Assembly: GCA_963682055.1 (NCBI GenBank)
Contig: OY821744.1
Span: 21,304,967-21,368,966 of the forward strand
Direction: 5' to 3'
Length of the DNA: 64,000 nucleotides
Source of the DNA: Primula veris
Lineage: Eukaryota; Streptophyta; Magnoliopsida; Ericales; Primulaceae
The notes beneath the pieces are model-generated. The model was not told the DNA's origin, ran no database searches, and saw only the letters and a program-made list of their open reading frames with translations. Positions 11,101-20,607 of the stretch are shown here, one piece after another. The position numbers and the translations under genes are program-made. How positions within the stretch are numbered: position 1 is the first letter of the stretch; every line of letters begins with the position of its first letter.

Positions 11101-13247
11101 CTAGGTACTATATGGTATAGTACAATCTCTGGTATTATATGGGCATATGGGGTATTGCTTATAGTACCACATAGCTGTTATTATTAGTACCGTGGATGGA
11201 ATGAAGTAATAAGACCTACGTCTAATGACACGTGTAATTAATCTGGCAGTTTTTCTTCCGAAAAAATTGCGCCACTTCCTATTTTTCTTCATTAAATAAA
11301 TAAAAATCATTCAATTGGCTTTTGAGAACAAAGTTGCACCATAAGTTAAACTAGAGCTTTTTTTCAGTAAATATTTTTTCAATTGTATCTTGTAAGTTTA
11401 AGGTTGTGTTTTTTACAATTTGAGCCCATTTTCATATATTTCAATTTTCGCTTTTTTCCCTATGTTTGTTATGTAAAAAAAATTGAATGTATTTTTTTTG
11501 TCGGTTACAATAGAATGTTCGTACTCTTTCTGATCCAATGGATATGGAGTGATCTAATTATCTAGTCAATATATTAACTTGGTAGATTTAATTGAATCAT
11601 GGTTCTGAAGGTTTTCTCGTATGTGTGCCAAACATAGAACAAGAATTACAATGGGTATAATTTGTATAATTCATACCGAGCCTTGGGGCAATTTATACCC
11701 TCTACAAATAATACCTGCTTATCCTATTCTGCAAACAAACATGGCCTAGATGAAACTACTTTGGGATATATAAACTTGTGATTTACTCACGATTTTGTAC
11801 GCTGATGTATTCATTTGATTTCAAAATTGTACATCATCCTACAAATTTTGCGATTACGAAACTAACAATTCATGTTTTAGTGTGCCAAATAGATAAACAA
11901 CCTTAGGTTAGAATTATACTCCCTCCGTTCCAATTTACTTGTCCCCTATGGAAATACTGAATACGTGCATTTTGCGATGCATATAATTTGTAGGAGTAGC
12001 TAATTTGCTAAATTTGAGTATTTGAAGGTTTTTTCAAATTTGTCATTTCGGCAATTTAGTCAGAAATATATATATATATCCCAAAATGAATGTATATTCG
12101 TAGTGGACTAGTAGTATGGAATGACAAATATTTTTCCTTACACTTTCTATCACCTTATTTCACTTATGTATACTCCTATTCTATTAAATTTTGCTATTTT
12201 AGTCGCCAAACTGTGGTTTCTTTATGTAGTGTACTACAGCGAAAAAGAAAGTTATGTTCAGGTCCTAATTGCTAACTTTTATGGGTTGGTGTATAAAAAT
12301 CAAGCTTGATGATATGTTAGGCTACAAACTTGTAGCACTACATAGTTGCCTGGATAAAAAATTGTGGTTAAAGTACTGTAATTTGTATTATTGACCCTTA
12401 GAAAAAGTGATTTGAAATTCATATAGGTCTCTTCGGATCAGCGAGTGAGATTAGCAATGTCAACCGAGAGATTAGATCAGTCGAGTGACAGGATCAGAGA
12501 GAGTAGAAGAACTATGCTGGAGACTGAAGAGCTCGGTGTGTCCATTCTTCAAGATTTGCATCACCAGAGAGAGACACTCTTACATTCTCATCAAAAGGTA
12601 TTCATCTTATGCGTCTTAGTTCTGAGCTTACAGGAACTCTTTTGATGATATGTTGTAGTTTTTGTTTACAATTATCTAAACGCTTTTCCTTGGGATTAAC
12701 CAAATTGAGAAAACTCATTTTCAAAAACACTATGAGGTACCCTTTTAATATAAACCAATTTTTCTTCTACAAAGTACAATCTGTAGAAAGAAAGGAGCAA
12801 AAAAACCCGAATGTTTATGCTGTTCGGGGTTTGGAAATGTCTAATTTGTAGTCACAGCCATTCCCATGTAAATTATGTTATTTTATTGTAGATAAGACGG
12901 CCTCAGAACTGTAGGCCACTTTTGGGTACAAGTGATTTTCCTTCTATCTAGTTTTCTTCTTAACTTACTTGTTTGATGGTTCTAAGTAGTAATCTGTCCT
13001 ATGAAGACCTTGAGGAATTAGGTACTAAATCATAGGCAAAAAACTGAGAATTGGAGTATGATTAAACTTTATTTTGGTTTTCGGATAATTGCAGTTACAT
13101 GGAATAGATGAAGCTATTGACAAAAGTAAAAAAGTGTTGACTTCGATGTCCAGAAGGTTGAGCAGGAACAAAGTGCTTGTTGGTTCTGTCATTGCTGCTC
13201 TTGTCCTTGCCATTATCATCATCCTATACTTTAAGCTCTCAAAATAA
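8175..13247 (+). CDS. VTI12: VTI12-like Qb-SNARE (vesicle transport v-SNARE)
   Basis: Five coding exons: 8175-8271, 9389-9447, 9547-9735, 12427-12597 and 13095-13247, all with GT-AG introns, summing to 669 nt or 222 residues, the normal length of plant VTI1 proteins. The start MSEVFEGYERQYCELSANLS is the conserved VTI1 N terminus and begins the three-helix Habc-type domain. Exons 4-5 encode the SNARE helix (LDQSSDRIRESRRTMLETEE onwards; the Q in HHQRE is the probable zero-layer glutamine). The last 20 or so residues form a single C-terminal membrane anchor (VIAALVLAIIIILYF). Phrases such as MDLEARSLQPS and DQSSDRIRESRR are closer to Arabidopsis VTI12 than VTI11 as I remember them. The family fuses vesicles at the trans-Golgi, endosome and vacuole and serves autophagy. 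Intron 3 is enlarged to 2.7 kb by a MITE. No frame damage is seen, so it is probably functional. Confidence 0.95.
8751..8818. mobile_element. Decayed Stowaway-like MITE end in VTI12 intron 1
   Basis: The stretch ending TATTTTAGGGCAGGAGGAA resembles a degenerate GGACGGAGGGAGTA-type Stowaway terminus. The opposite terminus was not found, so this is a weak call. Confidence 0.25.
11012..11746. mobile_element. PIF/Harbinger-like MITE in VTI12 intron 3
   Basis: The left end GGCCATGCTTGCTTACAG and the reverse complement of the right end, GGCCATGTTTGTTTGCAG, are imperfect terminal inverted repeats. Both ends are flanked by the trinucleotide TAG (11009-11011 and 11747-11749), a 3-bp target duplication as in PIF/Harbinger insertions. 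The 735-bp interior has no transposase ORF, so it is non-autonomous. It accounts for over a quarter of the 2.7-kb intron. Confidence 0.72.
11917..11931 (+). mobile_element. Stowaway MITE terminus (single end)
   Basis: TACTCCCTCCGTTCC is the classic plant Stowaway/Mariner terminus with its TA target. No matching inverted end was found before exon 4, so the element is truncated or very degenerate. Confidence 0.45.
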
Positions 13248-13506
13248 TTAGTTGTACGCTCAACGAGTCTGCCATAAAATCACCATTGCTATGCTTTTAT
13301 CCGCTGTAAATATTGGATCCGATTACACTACCTATTTTATGTTTTATTATTCGCTTGTTTCGTTTTCAATGCACGTTGGTGGTCATGGTTCACATAAAAT
13401 GAGTTTGTGATGCCTTGCAAAAGAAAAGTTTGTAACCCTTCCTTCAGTGCAACTGTTGTATTGAACTTCGAAACCTACTGTCTTGCATGATGTATTTCAA
13501 ATAAGA
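13248..13506 (+). other. VTI12 3'-UTR and downstream flank
   Basis: AT-rich non-coding sequence after the VTI12 stop (TAA 13245-13247), ending where the next transposable element begins. It probably holds the 3' UTR; no single polyadenylation signal stands out. Confidence 0.45.
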
Positions 13507-15430
13507 GGAATTCCCTATAATTATATCATGACAACTTACGTTCCTCCTAAATGATTTCATAAATTCACATTCTCCACAAGTATCAAATTTTAATTATTTA
13601 CTTTATTTACCAAAATTTCATCATACAATCCAAAACATAATACACATATTTTATCTCTTTATAAACCTAAAAAAATAGTTTTAAATTACAAAAAAATTCT
13701 ATAAAACCGAAAAAAAATCAATAAAAAAAACATAAAAAATTATTAAAAATCACAAAAAAAATATAAAAAATTAAAAATATCACAAAATTAAAAATATCAC
13801 AAAAATGAAAAAATCATAAAAAATACCCAAAAATGTAAAAAATCAAACAAAAAAAATGTATTTTTAAAAAAATCAGAGAAAATGAAAAATAACATAAATA
13901 AAATGTATTTTATAAAAAAAACATAAAAAAACATTTTTTTCTAAAAAAATCACAAAAAATGAAAAAAATTACAAACTTTTTAAAAAAATTTAAAAATATA
14001 TATAGTTTTTTTTTTGTCAATATACTACTTTTTACACCGGAAAATCTGTTTTTTCATCAAAAAACAATTTTTCCATCAAAAAATGAATTTTTTAACCATA
14101 AAGTGGTTTTTTCATAAAAATGTGCTTTTTTTAATCTATATGAGCTGAAAGTGCATATAGTTCAGTCGAAAGTACGTGCAGTTCAGTCGAAAGTACGTGC
14201 AGTTCAGTCGAAAGTACATATATTTCAGTCAAAAGCGTATATAGTTTAATAAAAGTGTATATAGTTAAGTCAAAAGTGTATATAGTACAGTCGAAAGTGC
14301 ATATAGTTAGTTGAAAGTGCATAAAGTTGAGTCGAAAGTGCATTCAATTCAATTGAAAGTATATCTAGTTCCGTTGAAAGTGCATACAATTCAGTCGAAG
14401 TTAAATATAGTTCAATAAAAGTGAGTGTGCATATAATTTAGCTGAAAATGCATCTAATTTAGTAAAAAATACATATAGTTAAGCCAAAAGTGCATATAGT
14501 CTAGTCGAAAATGAATATAGTTTAGTCGAAAATGAATAAAGTCTAGTCAAAAGTGTATATAGTTATGTCAAAAGTGCATCTAATTCAACTAAAAGTACAT
14601 CTGATTCAGCTGAAAGTGCATATGGTTAAGCTAAAAGTGCATCTAGTTCAATAAAAGTGCATATAGTTCTGTCAAAAGTGCATCTGCTTCAGCTGAAAGT
14701 GCATATGGTTTCAACCTCCCAAAAAATTGGATTTGTTTCAAACCAAACGAGTTGCAAGTTGGACAAAATCTCATAAACTTTTTTATTTTACATAACCTAC
14801 ACATAAACATACAAAATTCAAGCGAATTTAAAACAATAAAATATATCAGACATTTCATCGAACACTTTAAGGGTGTTGGTGCAAAAACAATTAATTTTCA
14901 AATTTTACCTCGGTATCAGCCACAAACACGCTCCGTTTCAGCAACAAATGCATATAGTTTAGCCCCGAATCGAGGTATATTTCAGCCCCAAATGGAGCTT
15001 AACTTCATCCCCAAAGCGGGCTCCGTTTCAGCCACAAACAGGCTCCGTTTCAGCCACAAAACATGTTCTGTTTTGGCCCCAAAATGGGCTCTGTGTCAGC
15101 ACTACAATGGGCTTGTTTTAGACCACTTGTATTTGAAAAAAACAAGCCCTAAATAGTTACATCTCAACTAGAAACAAGCACTAATTTATCCAACAAACCA
15201 AACACAATATATATGTATACATGTAAATATGTAAATTAAACAAATATTACCGTAAACGTGGCTATGTTCCTCGACTACCATCACCTCTAATCCCTTCACG
15301 AAATACCCCCGCGATGAGCCTCTTCTACAAGTCGTCGGAGTTCCGATCGTTTTCAGATCTGACGAATCTATGCCGCCACCAACACAGGCGCAGACAGAGA
15401 GTAGAACAACGGAGCAAATTTATTAGAGGA
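13507..15430 (+). mobile_element. 21-bp-minisatellite element, copy 1
   Basis: A composite repeat that recurs inverted at 52718-54640. From the left: terminus GGAATTCCCTATAA, A-rich low-complexity DNA (13680-14000), a 21-bp minisatellite (about 14141-14710), a second 21-22-bp repeat with TTTCAGCC-CAAA phrases (14890-15110), then a GC-richer block at 15290-15400 resembling transcribed leader sequence. An ORF at about 14871-15156 is open in both copies but follows the 21-bp periodicity. There is no transposase. The right end is uncertain because copy 2 breaks off near 52718; I placed it just past the last shared base. Confidence 0.7.
14141..14710 (+). repeat. 21-bp minisatellite of copy 1
   Basis: Degenerate tandem units of the form AGTTCAGTCGAAAGTGCATAT. 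The unit length is a multiple of three, which leaves long spurious ORFs open on both strands. Confidence 0.85.
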
Positions 15431-15754
15431 AGAGCAACTTTGAAAATCTATTTTTATCTCCGACTAAAAATTTAGACTTATCATTGTGGCTACTGCACCC
15501 TTATTAATTCTTACTGTGAAATAACATTTGGGAAAATTATGGAAATACTATCGTATGCATTTGTTACATTGAATTTTGGATGGGTTGATATTTCTTGTAA
15601 ATCTAATATACGACAAATACGACAGTTTTTAAGGATAAATACGAACAACCCTCATGAATTATGCGTATTTTCCAAATGACCAAACTTTATGCTTTATTTG
15701 CAAAGTGCAAACCATCAATGGATGACCAATGTGTGGATAATAGTACCCGGTAGG
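15431..15754. other. Non-coding spacer with possible short inverted ends
   Basis: No gene is seen. GGGAAAATTATGG near 15534 and ATGCGTATTTTCC ending at 15673 could be imperfect inverted termini of a small MITE, or the true right end of the preceding element. Neither reading has a clear target duplication. Confidence 0.3.
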
Positions 15755-17498
15755 GTTAATTAAAAATTGGTCAATGAAAACAAAACTATTTAATTATTGG
15801 TCACCCTATAAAATTTAATTAATTATTGGTCAATTATTTCTAAAACTAATTAATGATTGATCACCCACTTAATTACACAATTAAAATAAAAATAAAATGG
15901 AAAAAATTGGGAAAACTCAAAAAATAAAAAAAAATGGAAAAACAAATCAGATTTTTTTTAAAAAAAAAAAATGAAAAAACGAAAAAAAACCTGAAAAAAC
16001 CATTAAAAAAGTCGGAAACCCGAAAAAATGGTAAAAAAACCAAGAAATTTTTTCAAAAAAATCAAGAACCCAAAAAACCCAAAATTGGTATTTTTTTTAA
16101 AAAACCCTAAAAATTCAAAATCACAAAACAATGAAAAAACGTTCAAACAAGTCGAGAACCCGAAAAAAACCTGAAAAATGGTAAAAAATTTTTAAAAAAC
16201 ACACCAAGAAAAATAAAAAATCACAAAAAAACGTTCAAAAAAGTCGGAAACCAGAAAAAATTCAAAAAATGTTTTTTTTTTTTAAAAAACCGAAGAAATA
16301 TCAAAAAATCCAAAATCACAAAAAAATGAAAAAAAAATCGAAAAAGTCGGAAAAAACCGGAAAGTCCAAAAAACGTTAAAAACATTAAAATAACATGGAA
16401 TTGTTTTTAAATGACTCAAAATGACTTAAAAATTACCCAGACTGTTTTTTAAAATTATTCGATCTGTTTTTTAAAATGACTCGAACTGTTTTTAAACTTA
16501 TCGAAAATGACTCATATTGTTTTTCAAATGATTTAAATATGACTCAGACTGTTTTTAAAATGACTCGGACTGTTTTTAAAATTACTTAAAATGATTCAGA
16601 CTGTTTTTAAAATTAATTAAAATGTGTCAGACTCTTTTTAAAATGATTCAAAATAACTGAGACTGTTTTTTAAAATTACTCACATAATTTCTAAATTACT
16701 CATACTGTTTTTAAAATGACTTAAAACGACTCAGACAGTTTTTAAAATGATTTAAAACGACTCTGTCTGTTTTTAAAATTACTCAGACTATTTTTAAAAT
16801 TACTCAGACTGTTTTAAAAATGATTTCAAACGACTCAGACTATTTTTTTTAAAATGGCTTAAAATGACTCAGACTGTTTTTAAAATGACTTAAAACGACT
16901 CAGACTGTTTTTTAAATTGACTTAAAACGATTCAGACTGTTTTTAAAATGACTTAAAATTACTCAGACTGTTTTTAAAATAACTTAAAATTACTAAGACT
17001 ATTTTTAAAATGACTTGAAACGACTCAGATTGTTTTTAAATGATTTGAAACGATTCAGACTGTTTTTAAAATGACTTATACCGAGCCACACTTTTTTTAA
17101 AATTACTTAAAACGACTCGTATTGTTTTTAAAATGACTTAAAACGACTCAGACTATTTTTAAAATGATTTAAAACGACTCAAGACTGTTTTTAATACGAA
17201 TTAAGATGATCCAGACTGTTTTTTTATTGCGTTTTTGGATTTTTGTTGATTTTATATTTTTGGGATATTTTTTTAAAATTTTAGCCGTGTTTTTTTGCCA
17301 CTTTAAAGTTTATTTTTTCAGATTTTATTTGTATTTTTTCATTTTTCCATTTTGATTTTGTGGAATTTTTCTATTTTTTCTTATTTTTTACATTTTTATT
17401 GGTTAGTTAAGGGAAATATACCAATATTTAATTAGTTTCAGTTTCATAGACTAATCCATAATTAAGTCGTAGATAAGATATCAATCCAAAATTTACCC
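15755..17498. mobile_element. 31-bp-minisatellite TIR element, copy A
   Basis: One end reads GTTAATTAAAAATTGGTC, the other (reverse complement) GTAAATTTTGGATTGATA, imperfect terminal inverted repeats shared with copies B (55338) and C (59310). Between them lie an A-rich block (15880-16380), a minisatellite of about 31-bp units (16390-17220, CAGACTGTTTTTAAAATGAC) and a T-rich block (17220-17400). No protein is encoded, so it is non-autonomous. It is inverted relative to B and C. No target duplication was found. Confidence 0.68.
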
Positions 17499-17870
17499 GA
17501 TGCCTATTATTTCATATGATTTTGTTTTGTATTTATGCAAAGAGAATATTTGTAATAATAAATATGATCTTGCAGTTGATTTTATAAAGTTTTGAAAGCA
17601 CGCAAAAAATTATGCGGTCGTTAAAAAATATCTGACCAACTTTGATTGAACTAATGACTATTATCTATCTCGTAAATGTAATTATTTTATGAAAAAACAA
17701 CCGATTACCAAATAAACCGTTAATGTTGTATTTGATTAAATTAACATATATTAATTTTTTAAGTGTTAATACCTAATTAGTAGACCGTATTGTCGCCCTT
17801 TAATTAAATGTAACATGTAATATGGAAATTACCAATTTAGGCACTATACTAACCAAATCAAACCAATTTA
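17499..17870. other. AT-rich non-coding spacer
   Basis: No ORF, RNA or terminal repeat could be recognised between the two flanking transposable elements. Confidence 0.4.
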
Positions 17871-18150
17871 GGGCTGGGAAAAACCCGGAAAAATCGAACC
17901 GGACCGATAACCGAACCGAAAAAGACCGAAACCGAAAAACCAAAAATATTTCGGGTCGGTTTCGGTTTTCAATAAAACCGAACCGAAAAAGGCCGAAACC
18001 GAAAAAAAATAAATACGAAATTGGACCGGAAAACCGGTCCGGTTCCGTCCAAAAAATAAAAAGACCGAAACCGAAAAAAATCAAACTAAAAAATATGCTC
18101 TATTTCGGTTTTGTTAAAAACCGAACCGAATCGGACCGGATCGAACCAGA
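17871..18150. mobile_element. ACCGAA-rich hAT-like element, copy 1
   Basis: Begins TAGGGCTGGGAAAAACCC and is filled with degenerate ACCGAA / AAACCGAAACCGA repeats on both strands. The terminus resembles hAT ends (TAGGGNTGGGCA). The opposite terminus is missing, so the copy is probably truncated. Related copies are at 20640 and 23942. The long ORFs through it are artefacts of the simple repeat. Confidence 0.55.
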
Positions 18151-18272
18151 GCTATATTATTATTATTTTTTTTTTTTAGGGTAATAGGGTAATAGGGTAA
18201 AAAAAAAAAAAAAAAAACTCTCAGTCGCTCTCTCTCTCCTTCTTTCTCATATAACTACATATATACATCCAC

Positions 18273-18985
18273 TAGGGGTGGGCACGGGGCGGATTGGGGC
18301 GGATTGGTCTCAATCTTAACCCGCCCCGTAAAATAAATGGCGGGACGGATTGGGGCGGATTAGTGAAATTCAAATCCCAACCCAACCCAATCCAACCCAT
18401 TATAATTAAAACCCCAACCCAACCCAACCCAACCCATTATCAAGCGGGGCGGATTGGGTGCGGGTTGTTTCTTGAATTTTCATTTTAGTCATTAATTTTT
18501 CATTATTTCGCATAATTTACCTAAATATTTAAAAAAAAAAATTCAAATAGAAATATAAACTAAAAGCCAACCAAAATACGTTTAGAATGTTCGGAACAAA
18601 TAACAAAACTAAAACAAAACAAAACAAAACAAATTGTTATTCATCAACATAATCAAAATAAAGTTCAATAGCTAATTGAATCCACAAGTTCAATAGCTAC
18701 AGATTTCGTAATAACTTTATATAACTTCATATTTGACTATACTTCAATTACAAATAAAGTTTTTAAAAATAAATTAACCACCCATACTACATAGACCCAG
18801 ATTAAAAATTCTTTCTTTTTGTAAGTACGAGATAATACATTGAATTTATAAGACAATATATCAATCAAATCATTAAGCTTAAGTTTAGACAATTCAAAGA
18901 TTTTTTGTCTATATATATAATTTTTCTTAAATCAATACTATTATAATATAGAAACTCTTATTAAAAAAGATCTTGAGAAAATTTA

Positions 18986-19026
<41 letters not shown>

Positions 19027-19212
19027 ATTGAAACGGGTTGAGATGGATTAACCCGCGGTTTGGAAACCCCAACCCTAACCCAACCCATGAATTTTTTTAC
19101 GGATTGGGGCGGGGCGGATTTAACTTTTTTTGACACCCAACCCGCCCCAATCCGCCCCAATCCGTACGGATTGGGTTACGGGACGGGTTTGCGGATTTTT
19201 TGCCCACCCCTA
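18273..19212. mobile_element. Non-autonomous hAT element with perfect ends and 8-bp target duplication
   Basis: Terminal inverted repeats TAGGGGTGGGCA (18273-18284) and TGCCCACCCCTA (19201-19212) match perfectly. The flanks ACATCCAC at 18265-18272 and 19213-19220 are an 8-bp target duplication, diagnostic of hAT transposition. Subterminal GGATTGGGGCGG and AACCCAACCC repeats occur at both ends, in opposite orientation, as expected for transposase binding sites. The 940-bp interior is AT-rich with a (TA)n tract and codes for nothing. Confidence 0.9.
18990..19022. repeat. (TA)n microsatellite
   Basis: An uninterrupted TA dinucleotide run of about 32 bp inside the hAT element. Confidence 0.95.
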
Positions 19213-19220
19213 ACATCCAC

Positions 19221-20089
19221 CCTTCTACACACATTATATATATATATATATACATACATAAATTTACATATTTTAATAAAAATTAAAAATAAATACATAT
19301 ACATATACACATACATCGGTGTATATATATATAGAGAGAGATATGGTGGGTAAGGGCGACGGGCTAGGCACGGCAGCGGTAGGACGGTGGGTGGGGGTGG
19401 CGACTGGCCGTGGGGTGGTGGTTTGGTGGTTGTTTATATATCTATATGTATATAAATACGTATACACACACATCAATATATATATATATATATATATGGA
19501 TGTATATATCTGTTTATATATATATATGTATATGTTTATTATATATACATAAATTTAGTTTATATATTTATGAATTTATATGTTTATATATAGACATCTA
19601 GTATATTTTATTTGGTTTTATGTTTTTATATGTTTAAATATATATTTATCATGTATATATTGATGTATATCTTAATATATATAAAAAATTAATATATATA
19701 CAAATAAACTTAGTATATTTTATTTGGTTGTATATTTTTAATATGTTTATATGTATATATATTTAGTTGGAAAATGATAATTATATATATTTATTTAGTG
19801 GAGAAATGTCAATTCTGGGGTTTATTTATAATATTGAGGGTATAAAGATAAAATGACACTAAATGTAGTTTATTTATTATTCTGTAGTTTTATTTTATTT
19901 TATTTTTAATTTTTAATTTAAAAAAGCAGCAACCGACTTATATTTGCCAAACGGTAACATTCTCGCCCCCTCTCTCTATATATACTATTAGCCTGCGCAT
20001 ATTTCTCTCATTAATTTTCTCATAATTTCTCTTTTATTATTCCATCTCTCTCTCTCTATATATATATATATATACACCTGCAGTGGAGA
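19221..20089. other. Microsatellite-rich AT DNA with a G-rich island
   Basis: TA/CA-type microsatellites dominate 19229-19780. A G-rich block at about 19345-19435 includes GGTGGGTGGGGGTGG at 19386-19400, able in principle to form a G-quadruplex. Towards 19970-20075 the sequence becomes CT-rich with TATATA runs, like a plant core promoter and leader. Confidence 0.5.
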
Positions 20090-20218
20090 ATGGAGACGAT
20101 TCATCTTCGTCAGCGAGAGATACTTCTTCGCAAGATTATAGACTCGCCTACTCTTTATCATCCCCTGTTTCTTTCTACTTTACTTATTAGTTTCTACCGA
20201 TTGATTTTGGATTTTTAA
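20090..20218 (+). other. Possible first exon of a decayed or unknown gene
   Basis: A 42-codon ORF (METIHLRQREILLRK...) follows a TATA-like and CT-rich leader. Downstream to 20600 the sequence looks like a plant 5' intron, with repeated ATTGATTTTGGG phrases and a telo-box (AACCCTAA near 20335). An alternative frame after the possible acceptor CACCTGCAG gives a Ser/Asp-rich peptide. I do not recognise either product, and nothing links it to later exons with certainty. Confidence 0.22.
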
Positions 20219-20607
20219 TTGCAACTTTAATTAAACTCAACCTTTTACTGATTTTGGGTTTCTATTGATTGATTTTGTGTACTTGATTGCAAGTTTAATT
20301 GATTTCGACCTAGTTCAGTAATTAGATTGAAAACCCTAATTAATTTGTATCCATTGAAATTGGTTTCTCTTATTGCTATTTAAATTGATTTCGATCTGGT
20401 GTTTTGTCTGTAGTAATTAGATCTAGTGTTTTATAAACCCTAATTAATTTATACAAGATTGATTTTGGGTATTTAATTGCTATTTCAATTTATTCTAATT
20501 TGCCTACTGTTTTCCGTAAAGAAACTCTGATCTAGTTTTTGAAATTCCTAATTAGTTTTTATGTAATGATTTTGGGTTTAATTCTTTGCAACTTAACTGT
20601 TTTGGGT

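Noticed and set aside
14131..14343. ORFs reading repeated MHF/YTF or ALL/ELY phrases in the 21-bp arrays (also 53528-53954)
   Set aside because: They follow a tandem repeat whose unit is a multiple of three; open frames there are a by-product.
15531..15673. Possible 140-bp MITE with GGAAAAT ends
   Set aside because: Ends pair poorly and no target duplication is visible; could equally be the end of the neighbouring element.
17800..18184. Long ORFs rich in F/G/R/S or R/N/P/K across ACCGAA repeats (also 20586-21000 and 23916-24226)
   Set aside because: Translations of degenerate simple repeats in several frames at once; no domain signature.
18178..18201. Three TAGGGTAA units resembling a homing endonuclease site or telomere-like repeat
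   Set aside because: Only three units, not matching the I-SceI site or plant TTTAGGG telomere repeat; simple-sequence drift is enough.
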